Shown here piece after piece: positions 7,527 through 15,406 of a stretch of 58,267 bases of DNA; the first letter of the stretch is position 1; the number at the start of each line of letters is the position of its first letter. This DNA comes from Nocardia abscessus NBRC 100374 (lineage in GTDB: Bacteria; Actinomycetota; Actinomycetes; Mycobacteriales; Mycobacteriaceae). The stretch covers positions 1-58,267 of the forward strand of contig NZ_BAFP01000142.1 in NCBI RefSeq assembly GCF_000308455.1. Reading direction: 5' to 3'. The position numbers and the translations under genes were made by a program. The notes beneath the pieces were generated by a model. That model searched no databases, had not been told where the DNA came from, and saw only the letters and a program-made list of their open reading frames with translations.

Positions 7527-8755
7527 CAGAGCCCCAATGCTGCTTTGGCGAGGATGTTTCGCTGAATCTCGTTGCTGCCCGCGTAGATCGAGCCCGCTCG
7601 GTCGTTGAAGTACCGCAGCGGAGCGACGGCCTGCCAGTCCGCGCCACTGTGATAACCGTCGGCAGGCGGCGCGAACTGGGCGATCGGCCCGCCCGGCATC
7701 GTGGCGTGCGGCTGGTACACGCGACCGCTCGGACCCGCGGCCTCCAGCGCCAGTTCGGTGAGCTTCTGGCTGAGTTCGGTGGCGAGGATCTTGAGCATGG
7801 ACGACGCCGGTCCGGCGTTCTTGCCCTGCGCCATCGCGGAAATCGTGCGGAATTCGAGAATTTCCAGCACCTCGGTGCGAATCCGCAGGTCCGCCAGCTT
7901 CGCCGCGAACGCGCGGTCGTCGAGCAGTGGATTGCCGTCCGGCCCCGGCTGCCGCGCCGCCGCGGTCGCGATGTCCTGGGCCATGACCTGCAGCCACGGC
8001 GCCGCCGCGCCGCCGCGCTCGTGCACCAGCAAATACTTCGCGACGGTCCACCCGTCATCGATCCGACCGAGCACGTTGGCCTTGGGCACCCGCACATTGT
8101 CGAAGAAGACCTGGTTCTGCACCTGCTCGCCCGAGGTCATCACCAGCGGCCGGATCTCGACGCCGGGGGAGGTCATGTCGATCAGCAGGAACGTGATGCC
8201 CTGCTGTTTCTTGCCGGTGCGTGAGGTGCGCACGAGACAGAAGATCCAATTCGCCTCGGTGGCGTGGGTGGTCCAGATCTTGCTGCCGGTGCACACGAAG
8301 TCCTCGCCGTCGTCGACGGCGGCCATGGTGAGCGCGGCCAGGTCCGATCCGGCCTCCGGCTCGGAGTAACCCTGGCAGAAGAAGACCTCGCCGGTGAGGA
8401 TGCGCGGCAGATAGAACGCCTTCTGCTCTTGCGTGCCGAACGCGATGATCGCGGGCGCCACCATCTTGATGCCCATCGGCGACAGCGCGGGCGCGCCTGC
8501 CAGCGCCGATTCCCGCTGGAAGATGTAGTGCTTGGTCAGGCTCCAGTCGCATCCGCCGTGTTCCACCGGCCACGCGGGCGCCGCCCAGCCGCGCTCGTGC
8601 AGGATGTGCTGCCACTCCATGCTCGCCTCGTGGTCGGGATACACGCTCGTCGCCAAGCGCCCGGCTCGCCGCAATTCCGGCGTCCGCTTCGCGGCGAGGA
8701 ACTCACGCACCTCGTCCCGGAACGCCAGATCCCCCGCTGACCAGTCGTATTCCAT
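7526..8755 (-). CDS. Acyl-CoA dehydrogenase, first subunit of a pair
   Basis: A 409-residue acyl-CoA dehydrogenase, first gene of the coupled pair. Motifs: CQGYSEPEAGSDLAAL (FAD/substrate loop), KIWTTHATEANWIFCLVRT, and the C-terminal SIYAGSNEIQRNILAKAALGL. The position that holds the catalytic Glu in medium-chain enzymes (YEG) is Ala here (YAG). The base must therefore lie elsewhere in this subunit, as in other FadE families, or come from the partner. No thiolase or hydratase adjoins, and no clear operator was seen in the 119 bp upstream. The start at 8755 gives the usual short N-terminus MEYDWSAGDLAFRDEVREFL. Confidence 0.88.
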   Translation of the reverse strand: MEYDWSAGDLAFRDEVREFLAAKRTPELRRAGRLATSVYPDHEASMEWQHILHERGWAAPAWPVEHGGCDWSLTKHYIFQRESALAGAPALSPMGIKMVAPAIIAFGTQEQKAFYLPRILTGEVFFCQGYSEPEAGSDLAALTMAAVDDGEDFVCTGSKIWTTHATEANWIFCLVRTSRTGKKQQGITFLLIDMTSPGVEIRPLVMTSGEQVQNQVFFDNVRVPKANVLGRIDDGWTVAKYLLVHERGGAAAPWLQVMAQDIATAAARQPGPDGNPLLDDRAFAAKLADLRIRTEVLEILEFRTISAMAQGKNAGPASSMLKILATELSQKLTELALEAAGPSGRVYQPHATMPGGPIAQFAPPADGYHSGADWQAVAPLRYFNDRAGSIYAGSNEIQRNILAKAALGL

Positions 8756-8874
8756 CTGCCCTCCCAGAGGGTGTGCACCGTTGCTTCGATGGCGAACATC
8801 CCGCCACCACGAGACAGAATGTACGGCCGCTTCTCTCAGCGAGTCAAACTGACGTCACGCGCCCGCAGATCCGC

Positions 8875-9414
8875 TCAGCAGTCCTCGAAGAAGGCTTTCG
8901 CGTAGCCCACGGATTGGTAGGCGTAGTCGTATGCCCAGCGGGGGATGGACAGGTTGGGTTCGGGGTCGGTGAAGAGGAGCTCTCCGTCCCAGCACTTGCT
9001 CAGGATGTAGCGGGCTCGGGAGATATGGGGAGTGAAGGTGACGACGATGACTCGGCGCCAATTGTGGGTGCGGGCGAGGCGGGCGAGTTCGCGGCCCTCA
9101 CCTCGGGTGGTGCGCGGCGACGGGTCGAAGCACAGGACCTCGAAGCTGTAGCCGCCGTGACAGATGCGGTTCAGCATGGGGCTGTTCTCATAGGGGTTGG
9201 AGAACACCACGCGAGGCGCATACCCCTCGTGGGCCAGCCGCAGACCCAGTTGTTCGCGTCCGTCGTGCGCCCCGCCCAGGACGAGAACGGCATCCGCTCG
9301 CGCGGGCGGCTCGGTTCGCGGACGCACATAGACCGGCCACAGCGCGATCGTGGCGACGACGACCGTCAGACCGGCGCCGAGCGCGCTCAGAGCCCACCGA
9401 TGACGTCGCACCAC
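8875..9414 (-). CDS. YdcF/SanA-like (DUF218) membrane-anchored protein
   Basis: A 179-residue protein with one N-terminal membrane segment (WALSALGAGLTVVVATIALW) and a DUF218/YdcF domain. Family motifs are ADAVLVLGGAHDGREQLGLRLA, RTTRGEGRELARLA, VIVVTFTPHISRARYILSKCW and a C-terminal WAYDYAYQSVGYAKA. Relatives (ElyC, SanA, YdcF) take part in cell-envelope integrity or bind nucleotides; their chemistry is mostly unresolved. The start is GTG at 9414. The gene is divergent from ugd, 141 bp away. Confidence 0.8.
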   Translation of the reverse strand: MVRRHRWALSALGAGLTVVVATIALWPVYVRPRTEPPARADAVLVLGGAHDGREQLGLRLAHEGYAPRVVFSNPYENSPMLNRICHGGYSFEVLCFDPSPRTTRGEGRELARLARTHNWRRVIVVTFTPHISRARYILSKCWDGELLFTDPEPNLSIPRWAYDYAYQSVGYAKAFFEDC

Positions 9415-9555
9415 GCCGATGCTAGCCGGGCGTCACGAACATTCCGCCAGGTCAGCACGCCCGCTCCGGCTATGTCGCCGCATGTACATCTGCTGTTGCC
9501 CGGACCCTTGCCTCGCTGACGTGGCGCGGCCATCGGCGGGGCTTACCAATCGATC

Positions 9556-10878
9556 ATGCGATGCACAGTCTTCGGAACCGGGTATCTCGGGGCCACGCAC
9601 GCGGCGTGCATGGCCGAACTCGGGCACGACGTCATCGGGGTGGACGTGGACCCGGGCAAGGTCGCGAAGCTGTCCGACGGAGTGGTGCCGTTCTACGAAC
9701 CGGGCCTCGAGGATGTGCTGCGTCGCAACCTCGACGCGGGTCGGTTGCGGTTCACCACTTCCTACGCCGAGGCGGCCGCGCACGCGGACGTGCATTTCCT
9801 CGGTGTGGGCACCCCGCAGAAGAAGGGCGAGTACGCCGCCGACCTGAAGTACGTGCACGCGGTGGTGGATACGCTCGCTCCGCTGCTGGAGCGTCCCTCG
9901 GTGATCATCGGCAAGTCGACGGTTCCGGTGGGCACGGCGGCCGCGCTCGGAACCCGCGCTCGCGCACTCAGTTCCACCGACGTCGAGGTGGCCTGGAATC
10001 CGGAGTTCCTCAGGGAAGGCTGGGCGGTCAAGGACACCTTGCGGCCGGACCGGCTGGTCCTCGGGGTCGACCGCGAGCGCGCGGCCGCCGGATGGGTCGA
10101 GGATCTGGTGCGCGAGATCTACGCCGATCTCATCGCCGCCGAGGTCCCGTTCCTGCTGACCGACCTGGCCACAGCGGAATTGGTGAAAGTCTCCGCCAAT
10201 GCCTTTCTGGCGACCAAGATTTCGTTCATCAACGCGGTGTCGGAGGTCTGCGAGGCCACCGGCGCCGACGTGACCATGCTGGCCGACGCCCTCGGCTACG
10301 ACGCGCGGATCGGCCGCCGGTTCCTCAACGCGGGCCTGGGTTTCGGCGGCGGATGTCTGCCCAAGGACATTCGCGCGTTCATGGCCCGCTCCGGCGAACT
10401 CGGCGCCGACCACGCCGTCGCCTTCCTGCGCGAGGTGGACAACATCAATATGCGCCGCCGGGCGAAGGTGGTGGATATGGCCGCTCGCGCCTGCGGCGGC
10501 TCGCTGCTCGGGGCCAATGTCGCGGTGCTCGGCGCGGCGTTCAAACCGGAATCCGACGACGTCCGCGACTCCCCCGCGTTGAACGTGGCCGGCATGATCC
10601 AGCTGCACGGGGCAGTGGTGACCGTGTACGACCCCAAGGCACTGGAGAATTCGCGCCGGGTGTTCCCCACCCTGAACTACGCGACCTCGGTCGCCGAGGC
10701 GTGTGAGCGCGCCGACGTGGTGCTCGTCCTCACCGAGTGGGACGAATTCACCGCTCTGCGCCCTCGAGACCTGGACCGCGTGGTGCGCGCCCGCTCGATC
10801 ATCGACGGCCGGAACTGTCTCAATCGTGCCACTTGGAGAGCAGCCGGATGGGTGTACGCGGGACTCGGTACACCGTAG
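9556..10878 (+). CDS. ugd: UDP-glucose 6-dehydrogenase
   Basis: A 440-residue UDP-glucose/GDP-mannose dehydrogenase, oxidising UDP-glucose to UDP-glucuronate with two NAD+. The Rossmann motif is at the very start (VFGTGYLGATHAACMAELGHDVIGVD). The catalytic Lys is in NAFLATKISFINA (K221) and the nucleophilic Cys in GFGGGCLPKDIRAF (C267). The C-terminal NAD/UDP-binding domain contains LGAAFKPESDDVRDSPAL. Length and order are standard. The M. tuberculosis counterpart is Rv0322 (udgA). UDP-glucuronate would feed envelope polysaccharides; no glycosyltransferases adjoin in this window. Confidence 0.95.
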   Translation: MRCTVFGTGYLGATHAACMAELGHDVIGVDVDPGKVAKLSDGVVPFYEPGLEDVLRRNLDAGRLRFTTSYAEAAAHADVHFLGVGTPQKKGEYAADLKYVHAVVDTLAPLLERPSVIIGKSTVPVGTAAALGTRARALSSTDVEVAWNPEFLREGWAVKDTLRPDRLVLGVDRERAAAGWVEDLVREIYADLIAAEVPFLLTDLATAELVKVSANAFLATKISFINAVSEVCEATGADVTMLADALGYDARIGRRFLNAGLGFGGGCLPKDIRAFMARSGELGADHAVAFLREVDNINMRRRAKVVDMAARACGGSLLGANVAVLGAAFKPESDDVRDSPALNVAGMIQLHGAVVTVYDPKALENSRRVFPTLNYATSVAEACERADVVLVLTEWDEFTALRPRDLDRVVRARSIIDGRNCLNRATWRAAGWVYAGLGTP

Positions 10879-11009
10879 AGTTGCGGAGCGAGGCGGGCTA
10901 CTGCCAGACAGACGACCAGTCCCTGCCTTAAGCACAGCTGATCGCCGACGGTAGGGTCCGTCCAGCGGGTCTCCGCCGGCGGAGGGCGCAGGCTCGCATG
11001 TCGTGAAGT

Positions 11010-12335
11010 ATGAAACGAGATGGGCAGCTGATGAGTTCGGTACTGGGAGTTTCGGTGGGGGCCGGCGCTGTCCGTATGGCGCGACCACACGCCGGTAACC
11101 CCCACGGGCATGTCTCCCCGCATTCCTTCGATCTGCAGACCATCCCGGTCCTCGACCAGAGTGTGGAAGAAGTGGCGGCCGAAGCCATCGGAGTCACCCT
11201 GGAAGCCACGCCGGGGATCGGCGCCACCGCGATCGCATACCGCAGCGAGCAGCATGCTCGCGCCATTCGCGCGGCCTTGGCCCGCCAACAGGTGACCAAT
11301 TACGAACTCGTGCCCGAAGTCGCGGCCGCACTCGAGTTCGCGCAGGCCACGGGCGATATCCGGGGTATCTCGTCGCTGGTGGTCTATGACCTCGGCAGCT
11401 CGGGCCTGACGGTGAGCGTGGTCGACACGCAGACTCGTGAAGTGCGGCATAGCGAGCGCACCAGCGACATCAGCGGTGACTATCTCGACTCGTTGATTCG
11501 TGAGCAGCAGATCGCGTCGGGGCGGATCGCCCACCCGCCGAACGCCGCGGGCCTGGCCGCCCTGGACGCGTTGTGCCGGGAAGCCAAGGAACAGCTGACC
11601 ACCAACACGGCGGTGGCGCTGCCCAGCGAGCAAGGGCTGGTCCTGCTGGCGCAGGAGAACTTCGAATCGCTCATCATGCTGGCGATCGAGTCGTCGGCGC
11701 GGATGGCGCGTGACGTGATCGTGCGCTCGGACCGCCCGGTGCACGGCGTACTGGCCATCGGCGGCTGCGCCCGGATCCCGTTGGTGGCCAAGGTGCTCGA
11801 ACGCTGGATGGGCGTGCCGGTGGTGGTGCCGGACAGCCCGGAAACCGTGATGGCGCGCGGCGCCGCCCTGTTGGCCAGACCGGTCCGCAAGGAAGCTCCG
11901 GCCGCGAGCGCCGCGCTGGACGACGATCTGTCGCCCGCTTGGTTGTCGGCGCCGGCGCAACGCGGCAAACGCGAGATCAGCGGCGCCGTGCTGACGGTCA
12001 GCGCGCTGGCCGTGGTCGCCGCGATCGGACTCGGCCTCGGCTACGGACCGCAGGTGCTGGAACGAGATTCGCACACCAGTGAGGGCTCGCCGTCGTTATC
12101 TCCGACCACCACGCCGCGTACGACCAGTCTGGATCCGCAGATCGCGGTCGCACCCGGCACGACGGAGTCGCCCGCACACGAATCGGTCGCCGCGCCGCCG
12201 CCGAACCGGCGGCAGACCACCAGCGAGACGCCGCCGCCACCCGGCCCGAACACCATTGTGGTGCCCGGCCTCCCGCCGATCGTGGTTCCCACGATCCCGC
12301 CGGAGGTCTTCCCCTTCCCCCCGCCGCCACGCTGA
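11010..12335 (+). CDS. Hsp70-like ATPase-domain protein with membrane anchor and Pro-rich tail
   Basis: A 441-residue protein. Residues 8-300 resemble an Hsp70/actin-fold nucleotide-binding domain: SLVVYDLGSSGLTVSVVD matches phosphate-2 and AIGGCARIPLVAKVLE matches the adenosine motif. The phosphate-1 loop is poor (LGVSVGAGAVRMARP, lacking the usual GIDLGTT). There is no substrate-binding domain. A hydrophobic helix at about 325-347 (AVLTVSALAVVAAIGLGLGYG) is followed by a Ser/Thr/Pro-rich tail ending PPEVFPFPPPPR, probably outside the membrane. Such proteins are common and uncharacterised in mycolic-acid bacteria. An alternative start is ATG 11031 (MSSVLG). Confidence 0.75.
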   Translation: MKRDGQLMSSVLGVSVGAGAVRMARPHAGNPHGHVSPHSFDLQTIPVLDQSVEEVAAEAIGVTLEATPGIGATAIAYRSEQHARAIRAALARQQVTNYELVPEVAAALEFAQATGDIRGISSLVVYDLGSSGLTVSVVDTQTREVRHSERTSDISGDYLDSLIREQQIASGRIAHPPNAAGLAALDALCREAKEQLTTNTAVALPSEQGLVLLAQENFESLIMLAIESSARMARDVIVRSDRPVHGVLAIGGCARIPLVAKVLERWMGVPVVVPDSPETVMARGAALLARPVRKEAPAASAALDDDLSPAWLSAPAQRGKREISGAVLTVSALAVVAAIGLGLGYGPQVLERDSHTSEGSPSLSPTTTPRTTSLDPQIAVAPGTTESPAHESVAAPPPNRRQTTSETPPPPGPNTIVVPGLPPIVVPTIPPEVFPFPPPPR

Positions 12336-12340
12336 AGCTC

Positions 12341-12362
12341 GAGATGCCCGAGGGGGCGTCTC
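12341..12362. terminator. Stem-loop between convergent genes
   Basis: GAGATGCCC / GGGCGTCTC, nine pairs including one T-G, with a 4-nt loop, lies between the Hsp70-like stop codon and the convergent yibE/F-type gene. No T tract, so termination is tentative. Confidence 0.4.
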
Positions 12363-12379
12363 CCAGCTCATGACGGAAT

Positions 12380-13657
12380 TCAGACCCTGGCGTGCCGGGC
12401 GCGGCGCGCAGGCGGCGGCGGACTCGATTCCTTCACCTTGAACGGGCGGGCCAGCATCACCGCGATGCCGGTGGTCAACGGCACCGAGAGCGCCAGCGCG
12501 ATGCCGCCGACCGCCGAGCGCGTGATCTCGATGGCCACCGCGTCGCCGGTGAGCACGTCGCGGATGGACCGCCCCGCCACGCTGAACAGCAGCAACAGCG
12601 GCAGCGCCCCACCGGCGTAGGCGAGCACCAGGGTGTAGACGGTGCTGGCGATGTGGTCGCGCCCCACGCGCATGGCGGCGGCGAAGACTTCGCGCCGCGA
12701 GGCCGACTCGTCGAGGGCGGCCAGTTCGAACGCGGCCGATGCCTGGGTGATCGTGACGTCGTTGAGCACGCCGAGCGAACCGATGATGAACCCGGCCAGC
12801 AACAGGCCGGTGATGCTGACGTGCTGGATGTAGGTGGCGACGTTCGTGTTCTGTTCCTCGGAGAGCCCGGTGAGGCTCGTCATCTCGATCGTGAGCCAGG
12901 ACAGCACGGCGGCGAGCAGCATCGAGGTCAGCGTGCCGAGCAACGCCGAACTGGTGCGCAGGTTCACCCCGTGCGCCAGGTACAGCACCGCGTACAGGAT
13001 CAGGGAGCCCGCGACCAACGCGACCGGGATCGCGGGTTTGCCGTCCAGCAAGGCGGGCAGCAGGAACAGCACCAGGACCGCGAAGGCGAACACCAGGCCC
13101 AGCAGCGCGCGGACGCCCCGCCAGCGCGCCACCGCGATGATCACCACCACGAAGGCCACGACGATCAGCGTGAGCGGCAGCCCGCGCGAGTAGTCCTCGA
13201 ACGAGTACATCGGCGTTCCGCTGGGATCGGTCTGGCGCACCAGCCGCAGCTCGTCACCCGCGCGCAGGTCTGGTTGTCCTGGGCCGGGGGCGATTTCCAG
13301 CAGGGTGCGGTTGCCCTTGTGCGGCCCGGACTCGATCGCGATCACGCTGCGCTGACAGGTGTAGGCATTGGAGCGCGGCGGTTCGGGCTTGTCGACGAAC
13401 ACTTTGCCCAGCGACGGACTGCCGCACGGCCCGATGTCCTGCAGAATGACGGTGCCCGCCTCGGTCTGCACCGCGCCGCCGCCCGCGTTCTGCATCGGCA
13501 GCGGGATATCGACGTGCTGCTTGCTCGGCCACAGCATGATCGCCGCGATGACGACGGCGACCCCGATCACGGTGAGTAGCCCGATGACCACGCGCGCCGC
13601 GGTCGCGCCGATCGCGATCGGTCCCGAGTGATCGTGGTGATGGTGGTGGTCGCTCAC
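12380..13657 (-). CDS. YibE/F-family multispanning membrane protein with His-rich N-terminus
   Basis: A 425-residue protein of the YibE/F family. The cytoplasmic start MSDHHHHHDHSG is a run of histidines. A first membrane helix (VVIGLLTVIGVAVVIAAIML) leads to an extracytoplasmic domain (about 50-155) with two Cys (IGPCGSP and YTCQRS). About seven more helices follow, with family motifs HGVNLRTSSALLGT, GSLGVLNDVTITQASA and AMRVGRDHIASTVYTLVLAYAG. The role of YibE/F is not established; it has been linked to transport or membrane integrity. The His run could bind metal, which is inference. The gene is transcribed alone. Confidence 0.85.
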   Translation of the reverse strand: MSDHHHHHDHSGPIAIGATAARVVIGLLTVIGVAVVIAAIMLWPSKQHVDIPLPMQNAGGGAVQTEAGTVILQDIGPCGSPSLGKVFVDKPEPPRSNAYTCQRSVIAIESGPHKGNRTLLEIAPGPGQPDLRAGDELRLVRQTDPSGTPMYSFEDYSRGLPLTLIVVAFVVVIIAVARWRGVRALLGLVFAFAVLVLFLLPALLDGKPAIPVALVAGSLILYAVLYLAHGVNLRTSSALLGTLTSMLLAAVLSWLTIEMTSLTGLSEEQNTNVATYIQHVSITGLLLAGFIIGSLGVLNDVTITQASAAFELAALDESASRREVFAAAMRVGRDHIASTVYTLVLAYAGGALPLLLLFSVAGRSIRDVLTGDAVAIEITRSAVGGIALALSVPLTTGIAVMLARPFKVKESSPPPPARRARHARV

Positions 13658-13777
13658 CGCGCTCCTACCTGTCAGATGTGTTTCCGCCCGGAGCGAGCCT
13701 AAAGGATTTCATTTTCAAGACCCGCGCGGCGGCTACCGAACACAGCAGCGAGTACACGGTCAGAGCGATCCGATCGC

Positions 13778-13930
13778 AAAAAAAACGGGATTTGGAGGGG
13801 GCGGCGGAGAGCAGGGGGATGTCTCCGCCGCCCACAGGGCAGGCGGCCCAGGGGGGTAGGCGGCCTAACCCAAGGCCGGATGTGCCCAGGGGGGGTAGGC
13901 AATCCGGCCGGGCACCTAAGTGCCGAGGAC
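13778..13930 (-). ncRNA. 6C small RNA
   Basis: On the minus strand two hairpins carry C-only loop runs, the hallmark of actinobacterial 6C RNA (Rfam RF01066). The first hairpin (13909-13874) has the stem GGCCGGAT/ATCCGGCC enclosing GCCTA-C7-TGGGC. The second (13866-13841) pairs AGGC-x-GCCTA with TGGGC-x-GCCT around C6. A 12-bp terminator stem (13833-13799) and eight T's (13785-13778) follow. A plausible -10 TACAGT (13937-13932) places the 5' end near 13925, before a GGCAC/GTGCC mini-hairpin. In mycobacteria 6C (B11) base-pairs through its C loops with G-rich ribosome binding regions. The short ORFs over this stretch are not genes. Confidence 0.9.
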
Positions 13931-14052
13931 CACTGTACACAAAAGTACTTCTTTTGCGCTAGTTAGTCGCCAAACCCGACAGATATCCGTACGGCGAGTT
14001 TGTTTCCGGGCTGGAAGCGGGGCGATTATATGGCTTGCAGGTTACCTTCCCA

Positions 14053-15369
14053 CTACTGGCGGTAGCTGGCGAGGAAGTTGCCGAAGCGTTCGATGGCGAC
14101 CGCGAGATCCCGCGCCCAGGGCAAGGTGACGATCCGGAGATGGTCGTGATGCGGCCAGTTGAAGCCGGTGCCCTGCACCATCAAGATCTTCTCTTGCAGG
14201 AGTAGATCCAGGATCAGCTTCGAGTCGTCGTGGATCTCGTACACGTTCGGATCCAGCTTCGGGAACGCGTACAGCGCACCCTTCGGCTTCACACACGACA
14301 CTCCGGGAATCATGTTCAACCGCTCCCAGGCGACGTCGCGCTGTTCGAGCAACCTGCCGCCGGGCAGGATCAGATCCTCGATGCTCTGATGACCGCCGAG
14401 GGCGACCTGAATCGCGTGCTGCGCGGGCACATTCGGACACAACCGCGACGAGGCGAGCAGGTCGATGCCCTCGAGGAAACCGGCCGCGTGTTCCTTGGGG
14501 CCGGTGATCGCCAGCCAGCCGGATCGGTAGCCCGCGACGCGGTAGGCCTTGGACAGTCCGTTGAAGGTCAGGCACAGCAGGTCGGGCGCCACGGTGGCCA
14601 GCGAGATGTGCTTGGCGTCGTCGTAGAGGATCTTGTCGTAGATCTCGTCGGCGAGCAGCAGCAGCTGATGTTTGCGCGCGAGGTCGGCGAGTTGTTGGAG
14701 CACTTCGGCCGAGTACACCGCGCCGGTGGGGTTGTTCGGGTTGATCACCAGCAGCGCTTTGGTCTTGTCGGTGATCTTCGATTCGATGTCGGCGATATCG
14801 GGCTGCCAGCCGTTGGCCTCGTCACACAGGTAGTGCACGGGAGTACCGCCCGCCAGGCTGGTCATGGCGGTCCACAGCGGGTAGTCCGGCGCCGGGATCA
14901 GCACCTCGTCGCCGTTGTCCAGCAGGGCCTGCATGGTGATCGTGATCAGCTCGGAGACGCCGTTGCCGAGGTAGACGCCGTCCACGTCGAGCTCGGGGAA
15001 GCCCGGAACGAGTTCGTAGCGGGTGACGATCGCGCGCCGCGCCGACAGGATGCCCTTGGACTCGGAGTAGCCCTGGGCGTACGGGAGCGCCGCGATGATG
15101 TCGCGCATGATCACGTCCGGCGCCTCGAACCCGAACGGCGCGGGATTGCCGATATTGAGCTTGAGAATGCGGTGGCCCTCGGCCTCCAGCCGTGCCGCGT
15201 GCGCGTGTACCGGTCCACGGATCTCGTAGACGACGTTCTGCAGCTTCGTGGATTGCTCCAGAACACGCGGGGGGTGGTGCGGATGATGAGGACTCACGCG
15301 TCCCATGGTGCCATCCGTCGCAACCGGATAATTCGCGTGTCCGAGCTCGCTACCGAGGTCCGTGCCCAC
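14053..15369 (-). CDS. alaA: AlaA-type alanine (glutamate-pyruvate) aminotransferase, Rv0337c/aspC orthologue
   Basis: A 438-residue PLP-dependent class I/II aminotransferase. It matches Escherichia coli AlaA closely in recalled motifs: STKLQNVVYEIRGPV, LKLNIGNPAPFGFEAPD, GNGVSELITITMQALL, INPNNPTGAVYS, DEIYDKILYDD, and the PLP lysine in FNGLSKAYRVAGYRSGW. The mycobacterial orthologue is annotated aspC, but the similarity favours alanine synthesis from pyruvate and glutamate. The first ~21 residues are unlike the family, so ATG 15306 (MGRVSPHHPHH) is an equally good start. The gene is downstream of the XRE regulator with a 37-bp gap, and 6C RNA follows on the same strand. Confidence 0.85.
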   Translation of the reverse strand: MGTDLGSELGHANYPVATDGTMGRVSPHHPHHPPRVLEQSTKLQNVVYEIRGPVHAHAARLEAEGHRILKLNIGNPAPFGFEAPDVIMRDIIAALPYAQGYSESKGILSARRAIVTRYELVPGFPELDVDGVYLGNGVSELITITMQALLDNGDEVLIPAPDYPLWTAMTSLAGGTPVHYLCDEANGWQPDIADIESKITDKTKALLVINPNNPTGAVYSAEVLQQLADLARKHQLLLLADEIYDKILYDDAKHISLATVAPDLLCLTFNGLSKAYRVAGYRSGWLAITGPKEHAAGFLEGIDLLASSRLCPNVPAQHAIQVALGGHQSIEDLILPGGRLLEQRDVAWERLNMIPGVSCVKPKGALYAFPKLDPNVYEIHDDSKLILDLLLQEKILMVQGTGFNWPHHDHLRIVTLPWARDLAVAIERFGNFLASYRQ

Positions 15370-15406
15370 TACGGCGGCTGCGGCGTCGCCGGATGTGACG
15401 CGTCAC

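Noticed and set aside
9433..11088. 551-codon open frame antisense to ugd
   Set aside because: Overlaps the whole of a conserved dehydrogenase and shows no domain.
13665..13962. Short frames on both strands over the 6C RNA
   Set aside because: The stretch is explained by the RNA hairpins and terminator; the peptides are low-complexity.
14054..14064. TACTGGCGGTA resembling the fatty-acid operator
   Set aside because: It lies at the very 3' end of alaA coding sequence, is shorter than the box and lacks the full arms; probably chance.
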